In this document: one piece after another, positions 1 to 13,186 of the stretch
Layout of the letters: each line of letters begins with the position of its first letter
How positions within the stretch are numbered: the stretch's first letter is position 1
Source: Zoogloea sp035335645
GTDB taxonomy: Bacteria; Pseudomonadota; Gammaproteobacteria; Burkholderiales; Rhodocyclaceae
NCBI GenBank assembly: GCA_035335645.1
Contig: DAOQMM010000092.1
Span: forward strand, 1 to 15,364
Length of the DNA stretch: 15,364 nucleotides
Reading direction: 5' to 3'
Program-made: the position numbers and the translations under genes
The notes under the pieces: generated by a model
Told to the model about the DNA's origin: nothing
Databases searched by the model: none
Seen by the model: the letters and a program-made list of their open reading frames with translations, nothing else

Positions 1-52
1 TGAAGGCGGTCGTACCGTCGGCGCCGGCGTCGTGGCCAAGATCATCGAGTAA
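1..52 (+). CDS. tuf: Elongation factor Tu, 3' end (partial)
   Basis: Only the last 16 codons and the TAA stop (50-52) are in the window. The frame reads EGGRTVGAGVVAKIIE, which is the near-invariant C-terminus of EF-Tu domain III. EF-Tu is the cytoplasmic GTPase that delivers aminoacyl-tRNA to the ribosomal A site. The gene lies directly upstream of a tRNA gene and secE, the usual place for one of the two tuf copies in many proteobacteria. A second tuf copy begins at the far end of the window. The identification is secure despite the short length. The start and the rest of the gene lie outside the window. Confidence 0.95.
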   Translation, partial: EGGRTVGAGVVAKIIE

Positions 53-67
53 TTCTCGGTCGCTGTA

Positions 68-96
68 TGCAGGGCGCCCCGTTGGGGCGCCCTGCA
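68..96 (+). terminator. 13-bp perfect hairpin after tuf, terminator-like but without a U tract
   Basis: Arms 68-80 and 84-96 are perfect reverse complements around a three-base loop (gtt), starting 15 bases after the tuf stop. The stem is very GC-rich. What follows is gtctctgctgc, not a run of T, so it is a weak candidate for factor-independent termination. It could instead protect the tuf mRNA 3' end or mark the boundary for processing of the tRNA 5' leader. The tRNA starts 11 bases after the hairpin. I see no convincing promoter between hairpin and tRNA, so some read-through from tuf is likely needed. Confidence 0.6.
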
Positions 97-107
97 GTCT
101 CTGCTGC

Positions 108-183
108 AGGGGTATAGCTCAATTGGCAGAGCGTCGGTCTCCAAAACCGAAGGTTGGGGGTTCGATTCCCTCTGCCCCTGCCA
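108..183 (+). tRNA. trnW: tRNA-Trp, anticodon CCA
   Basis: The gene is 76 bases and folds as a standard cloverleaf. The acceptor stem is 108-114 with 173-179 (seven pairs, one G-U). The anticodon stem is 134-138 with 146-150. The loop is CTCCAAA with anticodon CCA at 141-143, which reads UGG tryptophan codons. The T loop contains the usual TTCGATT, and the 3' CCA (181-183) is encoded in the DNA. secE begins only 25 bases downstream, so tRNA and secE are probably on one primary transcript that is cut by tRNA-processing enzymes. Closely related tRNA-Trp genes sit beside tuf/secE in many betaproteobacteria. Confidence 0.97.
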
Positions 184-208
184 CGTTTCTCTCGGGTTCA
201 TTGCTTTG

Positions 209-562
209 ATGGCCGACAAAATCAAGTTTGCGCTGGCACTGGTGCTACTGGTGGCCGGCGTTGTGGGCTTCTATCTGCTCGCCGAGCAGCCCATGGTGCT
301 GCGCGTTCTGTCCGTGCTGGTCGGCGTGGGCGCCTGTGCGGCTGTGGCGTGGAAGACAGAGCCCGGCCAGCGCTTCGCGGTGTTTGCCGGCGAGACCGTT
401 GCCGAGGCGAAGAAGGTGGCCTGGCCCTCCCGCAAGGAGACCTTCCAGATGACCGGCATCGTGTTTGCCTTCGTCATCATCATGGCGGTGTTCCTGTGGG
501 TGACGGACAAGACCCTCGAGTGGGCGCTTTACGATCTGATCCTGGGCTGGAAGAAATCATGA
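209..562 (+). CDS. secE: Preprotein translocase subunit SecE
   Basis: The 117-residue protein is the small essential subunit of the SecYEG channel in the inner membrane, where it clamps and stabilises SecY. Three hydrophobic segments are visible, at about residues 7-25, 31-48 and 83-99. This is the longer three-helix form seen in E. coli rather than the single-helix form. Between the second and third lies the conserved amphipathic region, with EAKKVAWPSRKET at 66-78. I chose the ATG at 209. A TTG three bases earlier is also in frame, and neither has a good Shine-Dalgarno sequence. The gene follows tRNA-Trp by 25 bases and its TGA overlaps the nusG ATG (ATGA, 559-562), so translation of the two is probably coupled. 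The secE-nusG pair is conserved across most bacteria. Confidence 0.95.
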   Translation: MADKIKFALALVLLVAGVVGFYLLAEQPMVLRVLSVLVGVGACAAVAWKTEPGQRFAVFAGETVAEAKKVAWPSRKETFQMTGIVFAFVIIMAVFLWVTDKTLEWALYDLILGWKKS

Positions 563-1092
563 GCAAGCGTTGGTATGTCGTCCATGCCTATTCCGGCTTC
601 GAGAAGTCGGTTCAGCGCGCGCTCACCGAGCGGGTGGCGCGAAGCGGGATGCAGGACTTGTTCGGCCAGATCCTCGTTCCGGTCGAGGAAGTGGTCGAAA
701 TGAAGAACGGCCAGAAGAGCATCACCGAACGCAAGTTCTTCCCGGGCTATGTGCTCGTGGAAATGGAGATGAACGACGATACCTGGCACCTCATCAAGTC
801 TACGCCGAAGGTGACCGGCTTCGTCGGTGGGACGGCCAACAAGCCGACGCCGATCTCCGAGAAGGAGGTCGCGAAGATCATGCAGCAGATGCAGGAGGGG
901 GTCGAGAAGCCCCGTCCCAAGGTGCTCTTCGAGGTCGGCGAGATGGTGCGTGTCAAGGAAGGTCCCTTCACCGATTTCAATGGTTCCGTCGAGGACGTGA
1001 ACTATGAAAAGAGCAAGATCCGCGTGTCGGTGACCATTTTCGGTCGTGCGACGCCGGTCGAGCTGGATTTCGGTCAGGTCGAGAAGACCTGA
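559..1092 (+). CDS. nusG: Transcription termination/antitermination factor NusG
   Basis: The 177-residue protein binds RNA polymerase, suppresses pausing, and through its C-terminal domain contacts either Rho or ribosomal protein S10. The N-terminal NGN domain is clear: it starts MSKRWYVVHAYSGFEK and has RKFFPGYVLVEM at about residues 58-69. A linker leads to a KOW domain starting near residue 124 (FEVGEMVRVKEGPF), with the KIRVSVTIFGR strand following. The length matches the family (E. coli 181). The start is the ATG at 559, which overlaps the secE stop and has a GGAAGAA at 549-555 as a possible ribosome site. The frame stays open upstream to about 154, but that part lies over the tRNA and secE in another frame and has no NusG similarity. 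Confidence 0.97.
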   Translation: MSKRWYVVHAYSGFEKSVQRALTERVARSGMQDLFGQILVPVEEVVEMKNGQKSITERKFFPGYVLVEMEMNDDTWHLIKSTPKVTGFVGGTANKPTPISEKEVAKIMQQMQEGVEKPRPKVLFEVGEMVRVKEGPFTDFNGSVEDVNYEKSKIRVSVTIFGRATPVELDFGQVEKT

Positions 1093-1099
1093 CCCCGTC

Positions 1100-1118
1100 G
1101 GGGCGCCGGGTGCGCCCC
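1100..1118 (+). other. GC-rich hairpin in the nusG-rplK gap
   Basis: The 95-base gap between nusG and rplK holds a perfect 7-bp stem, ggggcgc (1100-1106) with gcgcccc (1112-1118), and a 5-base loop. It is followed by ttcgcccattc, which is not a U tract, so strong intrinsic termination is not expected. A smaller overlapping stem, cccc/gggg around 1093-1103, could compete with it. In E. coli a promoter for the rplKA genes lies in the matching gap. I could not find a convincing -35/-10 pair here. Confidence 0.4.
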
Positions 1119-1187
1119 TTCGCCCATTCAGGGCGCGAGGAGTGCGGCATGTCGCCGTACGCTTGAACTCAACCAAGGAGTTGCCAG

Positions 1188-1619
1188 ATGGCAAAGAAAA
1201 TCATCGGCTATGTGAAGCTGCAGGTTCCTGCAGGCAAAGCCAACCCCAGCCCCCCGATCGGCCCGGCACTCGGTCAGCGCGGCCTGAACATCATGCAGTT
1301 CTGTAAGGAGTTCAACGCTGCCACCCAGGGCGTCGAACCCGGTCTGCCGATTCCGGTGATCATCACCGCCTTCGCCGACAAGAGCTTCACCTTCGTGATG
1401 AAGACGCCGCCGGCCACCATCCTGATCAAGAAGGCCGCGGGCATCCAGAAGGGTTCCTCCAAGCCTCACACCGACAAGGTTGGCAAGATCACCAAGGCCC
1501 AGTGCGAAGAAATCGCCAAGACCAAGATGAAGGATCTGACCGCGGCCGACATGGAAGCCGCCATTCGCACCATCGCCGGCTCTGCCCGCAGCATGGGCAT
1601 CACCGTGGAGGGCCTGTGA
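1188..1619 (+). CDS. rplK: 50S ribosomal protein L11
   Basis: L11 (143 residues; E. coli 142) binds the GTPase-associated region of 23S rRNA at the base of the stalk. It takes part in factor-dependent GTP hydrolysis and in RelA activation during the stringent response. The proline-rich N-terminal signature PSPPIGPALGQRG is at residues 20-32. The C-terminal rRNA-binding domain ends with MEAAIRTIAGSARSMGITVEGL, typical of the family. A clear AAGGAG (1175-1180) sits seven bases before the ATG. The gene is followed by rplA two bases after its stop, the usual L11 operon pair. Confidence 0.98.
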   Translation: MAKKIIGYVKLQVPAGKANPSPPIGPALGQRGLNIMQFCKEFNAATQGVEPGLPIPVIITAFADKSFTFVMKTPPATILIKKAAGIQKGSSKPHTDKVGKITKAQCEEIAKTKMKDLTAADMEAAIRTIAGSARSMGITVEGL

Positions 1620-1621
1620 TC

Positions 1622-2323
1622 ATGGCAAAACTGTCCAAGCGTGTTCAGGCCCTGCGTGCCAAGGTCGACCGTAACAAGCCCTATCCCCTGACCGAGGCCC
1701 TGGGCCTGGTCAAGGAATGCGCCACCGCCAAGTTCGACGAGTCCATCGACATCGCCGTCAATCTGGGCGTGGATGCCAAGAAGTCCGACCAGATCGTCCG
1801 GGGCTCCGTGGTGCTGCCGGCCGGTACCGGCAAGTCCGTCCGCGTCGCCGTCTTCGCCCAGGGCGAAAAGGCTGAAGCGGCCCGTGCCGCTGGCGCCGAT
1901 GTGGTCGGTTTCGACGATCTGGCCGAACAGGTCAAGGGCGGCACCATCGATTTCGATCTGTGCATTGCCACGCCCGATGCCATGCGCGTCGTCGGCGCCC
2001 TCGGTCAGATTCTCGGCCCCCGTGGCCTGATGCCGAACCCGAAGGTCGGCACCGTGACCATGGATGTCACCACCGCCGTGAAGAACGCCAAGGCCGGTCA
2101 GGTTCAGTACCGTACCGACAAGGCCGGTCTGATCCACGCCACCGTGGGTCGTGCCTCCTTCACCGTGGAAGCGCTGCAACAGAACATCAATGCGCTGGTC
2201 GACGCGCTGGTCAAGGCCAAGCCGGCTGCAGCCAAGGGCGTGTACCTGCGCCGTATCGCCCTGTCGTCCACGATGGGCGCGGGCGTTCGCGTCGAGCCCA
2301 CTTCGCTGGGCGCGCAGCAGTAA
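1622..2323 (+). CDS. rplA: 50S ribosomal protein L1
   Basis: L1 (233 residues; E. coli 234) forms the mobile L1 stalk, which moves deacylated tRNA out of the E site. In many bacteria it also represses its own operon by binding the L11 mRNA leader. The sequence starts MAKLSKRVQALRAKVD and contains the conserved stretch GPRGLMPNPKVGTVT in the middle, then TDKAGLIHATVGRASF. The frame is open further upstream inside rplK, but the ATG at 1622 gives the family N-terminus. It is preceded by GGAGGG (1607-1612) in the last codons of rplK, so the two genes are likely translationally coupled. Confidence 0.97.
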   Translation: MAKLSKRVQALRAKVDRNKPYPLTEALGLVKECATAKFDESIDIAVNLGVDAKKSDQIVRGSVVLPAGTGKSVRVAVFAQGEKAEAARAAGADVVGFDDLAEQVKGGTIDFDLCIATPDAMRVVGALGQILGPRGLMPNPKVGTVTMDVTTAVKNAKAGQVQYRTDKAGLIHATVGRASFTVEALQQNINALVDALVKAKPAAAKGVYLRRIALSSTMGAGVRVEPTSLGAQQ

Positions 2324-2333
2324 GAACTTTGGG

Positions 2334-2424
2334 CCGGGGCGCGCCTCTCGGGGTGCCCTGGATCGTCAAAGACCGCAGGCGCCTCGGCGGATTCTTCCGC
2401 CGAAGCTTAATTTTCCAGCCTGCG
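2334..2424 (+). promoter_or_regulatory. L10-type ribosomal protein leader of rplJL
   Basis: The 225-base gap between rplA and rplJ (2324-2548) carries nested structure typical of the L10 leader. A first stem pairs 2334-2342 with 2353-2361 (nine pairs, two G-U). A second pairs cgcaggc (2374-2380) with gcctgcg (2418-2424). Inside it, tcggcgg (2384-2390) pairs with ccgccga (2397-2403). The second stem is followed by the tagacggtgtccc segment I associate with proteobacterial L10 leaders. In the known system the L10-L7/L12 complex binds this RNA and represses translation of rplJ and rplL. That binding is inferred here from position and fold. Confidence 0.8.
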
Positions 2425-2450
2425 TAGACGGTGTCCCAGAACAGGATTTA

Positions 2451-2462
2451 TCGCGTACGCGA
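2451..2462. repeat. 12-base perfect palindrome in the rplJ leader
   Basis: tcgcgtacgcga reads the same on both strands. It lies between the L10-type stems and the rplJ ribosome site. It might be part of the leader fold or an operator-like site, but nothing nearby identifies a binding protein, and palindromes of this kind also occur by chance in GC-rich DNA. Confidence 0.4.
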
Positions 2463-2504
2463 CGTTCGCGGGCGCAAAGCTCCTGATCCAGGTCGCCGTA
2501 GGTG

Positions 2505-2541
2505 CGACGGTCTTTCCGTCGTGTGTTGACTTGATAGGAGG
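2505..2541 (+). promoter_or_regulatory. rplJ ribosome binding site with adjacent stem-loop
   Basis: AGGAGG at 2536-2541 is the best Shine-Dalgarno sequence in the window. It lies seven bases before a TTG at 2549, which fixes that codon as the rplJ start. Just upstream, cgacgg (2505-2510) pairs with ccgtcg (2516-2521) around a 5-base loop. An overlapping alternative pairs gtcgc (2492-2496) with gcgac (2504-2508). Such mutually exclusive stems next to the ribosome site could pass the state of the L10 leader to translation initiation, but that is inference. Confidence 0.6.
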
Positions 2542-2548
2542 AAAGACC

Positions 2549-3049
2549 TTGAGTCTGAATCTCGACGACAAAAAAGCCGTAGTGGCTGAGGTGTCGGCAC
2601 AAGTGGCGAACGCCCAGACCATCGTCGTGGCGCAGTACGCGGGTATCGAGGTCGGCGACCTCACCGCGTTGCGTGCCAAGGCGCGTGCGTCGGGTGTCTA
2701 CCTGCGCGTGCTGAAGAACACTCTCGCACGGCGCGCAGTGGCGGACACGCCCTTCGCTCCGCTGGCCGAGCAGTTGACCGGCCCGCTGATCTACAGCATC
2801 TCCGCCGACCCCGTGGCCGCCGCCAAGGTGCTCGCCGACTTCTCCAAGACCAACGACAAGCTGGTCCTGAAGGCGGGTTGCTATGCAGGCAAGCTGCTCG
2901 ACAAGGAAGGTGTCCAGGCGCTGGCGTCCATCCCGAGCCGCGAAGAGCTGCTGGCCAAGCTGCTGGGCGTCATGCAGGCGCCGGTGTCCGGCTTTGCCGG
3001 TCTGCTGGCCGCCCTGGCGAAGAAACGCGAAGAAGGCGCCGCTGCCTGA
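2549..3049 (+). CDS. rplJ: 50S ribosomal protein L10
   Basis: L10 (166 residues; E. coli 165) anchors L7/L12 dimers to the ribosome and also acts, with L7/L12, as the repressor of its own mRNA. The start is TTG at 2549, giving MSLNLDDKKAVVAEVSAQ, which matches the usual L10 N-terminus. An upstream in-frame TTG at 2531 would place the strong AGGAGG inside the gene, so I rejected it. The N-terminal rRNA-binding domain contains YAGIEVGDLTALRAKAR and the conserved LKNTLARRA. The long C-terminal helix, from about residue 130, is the expected L7/L12 docking site. The rare TTG start together with the leader fits a gene controlled at translation. Confidence 0.96.
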   Translation: MSLNLDDKKAVVAEVSAQVANAQTIVVAQYAGIEVGDLTALRAKARASGVYLRVLKNTLARRAVADTPFAPLAEQLTGPLIYSISADPVAAAKVLADFSKTNDKLVLKAGCYAGKLLDKEGVQALASIPSREELLAKLLGVMQAPVSGFAGLLAALAKKREEGAAA

Positions 3050-3058
3050 TCGGGCAGC
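3041..3058 (+). other. Hairpin across the rplJ stop codon
   Basis: gctgcc (3041-3046) pairs with ggcagc (3053-3058) around a 6-base loop that holds the rplJ TGA. A competing short stem pairs 3055-3059 with 3063-3067. The structure sits at the rplJ-rplL junction, where the two genes must be translated in a ratio of about 1:4. It could affect ribosome recycling or re-initiation, but I have no direct evidence for a role. Confidence 0.3.
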
Positions 3059-3099
3059 CGCCGGCTGATTGAACGAAATTCGAATTGGAGTAAGTTGAA

Positions 3100-3477
3100 A
3101 TGGCAATTACCAAAGAAGACATCCTGGAAGCCGTTGGCGCGATGACCGTCATGGAACTGAACGACCTGGTCAAGGCGTTCGAAGAGAAGTTCGGTGTGTC
3201 CGCCGCCGCCATGGCTGTGGCCGCTCCGGGCGCCGGTGGCGCTGCCGCTGCTGCCGTGGAAGAGCAGACCGAATTCACCGTGATGCTGCTCGCCGCCGGT
3301 GACAAGAAGGTTGAAGTCATCAAGGTGGTCCGTGCCGTGACCGGCCTGGGCCTGAAGGAAGCCAAGGATCTGGTGGATGGCGCTCCGAAGCCCGTCAAGG
3401 AAGGCATCGCCAAGGCCGACGCCGACGCGCTCAAGAAGCAACTCGAAGACGCGGGTGCCAAGGTCGAAGTCAAGTAA
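3100..3477 (+). CDS. rplL: 50S ribosomal protein L7/L12
   Basis: The protein (125 residues; E. coli 121) is the multi-copy stalk protein that recruits translation factors and stimulates their GTPase activity. The N-terminal dimerisation domain (about 1-33, MAITKEDILEAVGAMTVMEL) binds L10. An Ala/Gly-rich flexible hinge spans about residues 35-53. The C-terminal factor-binding domain runs from 57 to 125 and includes KKVEVIKVVRAVTGLGLKEA. The start is ATG with GGAG (3087-3090) nine bases upstream. The gene is 50 bases after rplJ and is followed by a strong terminator-like hairpin. This allows high expression of rplL and lower expression of rpoBC. Confidence 0.98.
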   Translation: MAITKEDILEAVGAMTVMELNDLVKAFEEKFGVSAAAMAVAAPGAGGAAAAAVEEQTEFTVMLLAAGDKKVEVIKVVRAVTGLGLKEAKDLVDGAPKPVKEGIAKADADALKKQLEDAGAKVEVK

Positions 3478-3494
3478 TACCGGCTTCGCGCAGG

Positions 3495-3525
3495 GGGCTG
3501 GTGCCTTTTTGGCACCGGCCCTTTT
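3495..3525 (+). terminator. Intrinsic terminator/attenuator between rplL and rpoB
   Basis: gggctggtgcc (3495-3505) pairs with ggcaccggccc (3511-3521), eleven pairs with one G-U, around a ttttt loop. TTTT (3522-3525) follows at once and more T-rich sequence comes after. This is the clearest intrinsic terminator in the window. It lies 18 bases after the rplL stop. In E. coli the same position holds an attenuator that stops most transcripts, so that RNA polymerase genes are expressed well below L7/L12. The same role is the natural inference here. Confidence 0.85.
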
Positions 3526-3526
3526 G

Positions 3527-3569
3527 TGCTTTCTGTTTTCCGTAACCGTAAACCTGCCGCCAGAAAGCA
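3527..3569 (+). other. Long-range 9-bp inverted repeat after the rplL terminator
   Basis: tgctttctg (3527-3535) is the exact complement of cagaaagca (3561-3569), with 25 bases between. The loop contains a tandem ccgtaaccgtaa (3540-3551). In E. coli the rplL-rpoB gap is cut by RNase III, and a stem here could serve as a processing site for read-through transcripts. The stem is short for RNase III, so this stays a hypothesis. The 3' arm is followed by a run of A, so it is not a terminator for the + strand. Confidence 0.45.
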
Positions 3570-3582
3570 AAAAAGAGCATTC

Positions 3583-3614
3583 GATTCAGGTTATAGCGCC
3601 TGAAATACTGAATC
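3583..3614 (+). other. Two competing hairpins upstream of rpoB
   Basis: The segment gattcagg (3583-3590) can pair in two exclusive ways. ttcagg (3585-3590) pairs with cctgaa (3599-3604), or gattcag (3583-3589) pairs with ctgaatc (3608-3614). The region is markedly richer in A and T than the genes on either side and lies 60-90 bases before the rpoB start. It may be part of a processing or regulatory leader for rpoB. A weak -10-like AATACT (3604-3609) overlaps it but has no good -35 partner. Confidence 0.35.
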
Positions 3615-3674
3615 AAGTTCGCGAATTGCTGTCTTTTGTCTTCTGACGTCCGACTTCTCAGACCCGGAGCAACT

Positions 3675-7808
<4,134 letters not shown>

Positions 7809-7853
7809 GCGGCCGGTCGGATCGATGTGTGCTCACCCTGGATGGAGTGATTG

Positions 7854-12058
<4,205 letters not shown>

Positions 12059-12062
<4 letters not shown>

Positions 12063-12088
12063 CGTCAACTTGACTTGAGCGATATACT
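12059..12088 (+). promoter_or_regulatory. sigma70-like promoter for rpsL-rpsG-fusA-tuf, overlapping the rpoC stop
   Basis: TTGACG (12059-12064) and TATACT (12083-12088) are separated by 18 bases, each differing from consensus at one position. The -35 element contains the rpoC TGA stop and is part of a perfect 10-base palindrome, ttgacgtcaa (12059-12068). A further ttgac follows at 12070-12074. Between the -10 and the likely start near 12095 lies ccggcc, a GC-rich discriminator typical of promoters shut down by ppGpp. The resulting leader would be about 100 bases. This is sequence-based inference, but it is the best promoter in the window. Confidence 0.6.
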
Positions 12089-12100
12089 CCGGCCTCTTTT

Positions 12101-12129
12101 TGCGGACTGGCCAATCGTAGTCAGTCGCA
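12101..12129 (+). other. Bulged hairpin in the rpsL leader
   Basis: tgc/gactg (12101-12103 and 12105-12109, G12104 bulged) pairs with cagtcgca (12122-12129), eight pairs around a 12-base loop. It lies just after the predicted transcription start and before the terminator-like stem. No known leader family is recognised. Confidence 0.35.
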
Positions 12130-12143
12130 GCCGGAATAACCAT

Positions 12144-12177
12144 CCGAGGCGGTCCTTTCGGGCTGCCTCGGTGTTTT
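12144..12177 (+). terminator. Terminator-like hairpin just upstream of rpsL
   Basis: ccgaggcggtcc (12144-12155) pairs with gggctgcctcgg (12160-12171), twelve pairs including two G-U, around a tttc loop. The tail is tgtttt (12172-12177). It has the shape of an intrinsic terminator for the rpoBC transcript. But it lies downstream of the predicted str promoter and only 16 bases before the rpsL ATG, leaving no room for another promoter. str transcripts must therefore pass through it, so it may act as a partial terminator or attenuator. Confidence 0.65.
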
Positions 12178-12192
12178 GGGAAATTCTTAGCT

Positions 12193-12570
12193 ATGCCAAC
12201 AATTAATCAACTCGTTCGTAAGGGCCGTCAGGCGCCCGTCTCCAAGAGCAAGGTTCCCGCGCTGGAAGCCTGCCCGCAAAAGCGCGGTGTCTGCACTCGT
12301 GTGTACACCACGACCCCGAAGAAGCCGAACTCCGCGCTGCGTAAGGTGGCAAAGGTTCGTCTGACCAATGGCTTCGAGGTGATCTCCTACATCGGTGGTG
12401 AAGGTCACAACCTCCAGGAGCACTCGGTCGTGCTGATCCGCGGTGGTCGTGTGAAGGACTTGCCGGGTGTGCGTTACCACATCGTGCGCGGTTCCCTTGA
12501 CCTGCAAGGCGTCAAGGATCGCAAGCAGTCCCGCTCGAAGTACGGCGCCAAGCGTCCGAAGAAGTCCTAA
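12193..12570 (+). CDS. rpsL: 30S ribosomal protein S12
   Basis: S12 (125 residues; E. coli 124) lies at the decoding centre and controls translational accuracy. The signature TTTPKKPNSALRK is at residues 39-51, and GGRVKDLPGVRYH starts at 84. K43 and K88 (numbered with the initiator Met) have the ordinary streptomycin-sensitive residues, and D89, a site of beta-methylthiolation in other bacteria, is present. The start ATG gives MPTINQLVRKGRQ, the usual N-terminus. The ribosome site is poor: only ggga (12178-12181), eleven bases upstream and directly after the terminator-like hairpin. rpsG follows after 33 bases. Confidence 0.98.
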   Translation: MPTINQLVRKGRQAPVSKSKVPALEACPQKRGVCTRVYTTTPKKPNSALRKVAKVRLTNGFEVISYIGGEGHNLQEHSVVLIRGGRVKDLPGVRYHIVRGSLDLQGVKDRKQSRSKYGAKRPKKS

Positions 12571-12603
12571 TTGTCGGCAATCACAGAATAGCGAGATTCA
12601 ATC

Positions 12604-13074
12604 ATGCCCCGTCGTCGTGACGTACCCAAGCGGGAAGTTCTGCCGGATCCGAAGTTCGGTTCCCAGGATGTTTCCAAGTTCATCAACGCCATCATGCAGA
12701 GCGGCAAGAAGTCCGTTGCCGAGCGCATCGTGTATGGCGCTTTCGAAAACATCTCCGCCAAGGGCGGCAAGGATCCGCTGGAGGTGTTCTCTGCGGCTGT
12801 TGCCAACGTTCGCCCGATGGTCGAAGTCAAGAGCCGTCGTGTCGGTGGCGCCAACTACCAGGTGCCCGTGGAGGTGCGTCCGGCTCGTCGCATGGCGCTG
12901 TCCATGCGCTGGCTCCGTGAGGCGGCCCGCAAGCGCTCCGAGAAGTCCATGGCCCAGCGTCTGGCAGGCGAGCTGCTTGAGGCGGCCGAAGGTCGTGGCG
13001 CTGCGATGAAGAAGCGGGAAGAAGTGCATCGCATGGCGGAAGCCAACAAGGCGTTCTCGCACTACCGTTTCTGA
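12604..13074 (+). CDS. rpsG: 30S ribosomal protein S7
   Basis: S7 (156 residues, the common length) nucleates assembly of the 30S head and contacts the E-site tRNA. The N-terminus MPRRRDVPKREVLPDPKFGS and the conserved core VGGANYQVPVEVRPARRMALS are clear. The ATG at 12604 has only a weak gag (12593-12595) as ribosome site, which suggests coupling to rpsL translation. In E. coli S7 represses its operon by binding an rpsL-rpsG spacer of nearly 100 bases. Here the spacer is only 33 bases, so that target cannot be present in the same form. A 112-base gap instead separates rpsG from fusA. Confidence 0.98.
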   Translation: MPRRRDVPKREVLPDPKFGSQDVSKFINAIMQSGKKSVAERIVYGAFENISAKGGKDPLEVFSAAVANVRPMVEVKSRRVGGANYQVPVEVRPARRMALSMRWLREAARKRSEKSMAQRLAGELLEAAEGRGAAMKKREEVHRMAEANKAFSHYRF

Positions 13075-13092
13075 CCTCCAGGAAATGACCGG

Positions 13093-13121
13093 TCGGGCCC
13101 TGCAAGGGGCTCGATTTATTT
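13093..13121 (+). terminator. Possible attenuator between rpsG and fusA
   Basis: tcgggccc (13093-13100) pairs with gggctcga (13107-13114), eight pairs with one G-U, around a tgcaag loop. T-rich tttattt (13115-13121) follows. An 8-base palindrome gaccggtc (13087-13094) overlaps the 5' arm. The element resembles a weak intrinsic terminator and could lower fusA and tuf transcription relative to rpsL-rpsG. It could also be a 3'-end stabiliser. No promoter is evident downstream of it. Confidence 0.45.
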
Positions 13122-13136
13122 GGAACGTATCTTCAA

Positions 13137-13158
13137 GAAGCTCAGCAGTCCGGGCTTC
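13137..13158 (+). other. Second hairpin in the rpsG-fusA gap
   Basis: gaagctc (13137-13143) pairs with gggcttc (13152-13158), seven pairs with one G-U, around an 8-base loop. It ends nine bases before the AGGAAGG that begins the fusA ribosome region. It could regulate initiation at the fusA GTG codon, but no function is known. Confidence 0.35.
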
Positions 13159-13186
13159 GCAACTTCAGGAAGGCTAGGTTAGTACT

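Noticed and set aside
154..558. N-terminal extension of the nusG frame through the tRNA and secE
   Set aside because: It overlaps the tRNA and secE in another frame. The NusG family start is the ATG at 559, and the upstream part has no NusG features.
1093..1187. Possible rplK promoter as in E. coli
   Set aside because: No acceptable -35/-10 pair was visible in this GC-rich gap.
1502..1621. Extension of the rplA frame into rplK
   Set aside because: The ATG at 1622 gives the conserved L1 N-terminus and has a good ribosome site. The extension is rplK read out of frame.
2531..2548. Earlier TTG start for rplJ
   Set aside because: It would place the AGGAGG inside the coding region. The TTG at 2549 has correct spacing and gives the family N-terminus.
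3580..3609. Possible promoter for rpoB, TTCGAT with AATACT
   Set aside because: The -35 matches consensus at only three positions and the -10 lies inside the hairpin region, so it is too weak to list as a feature.
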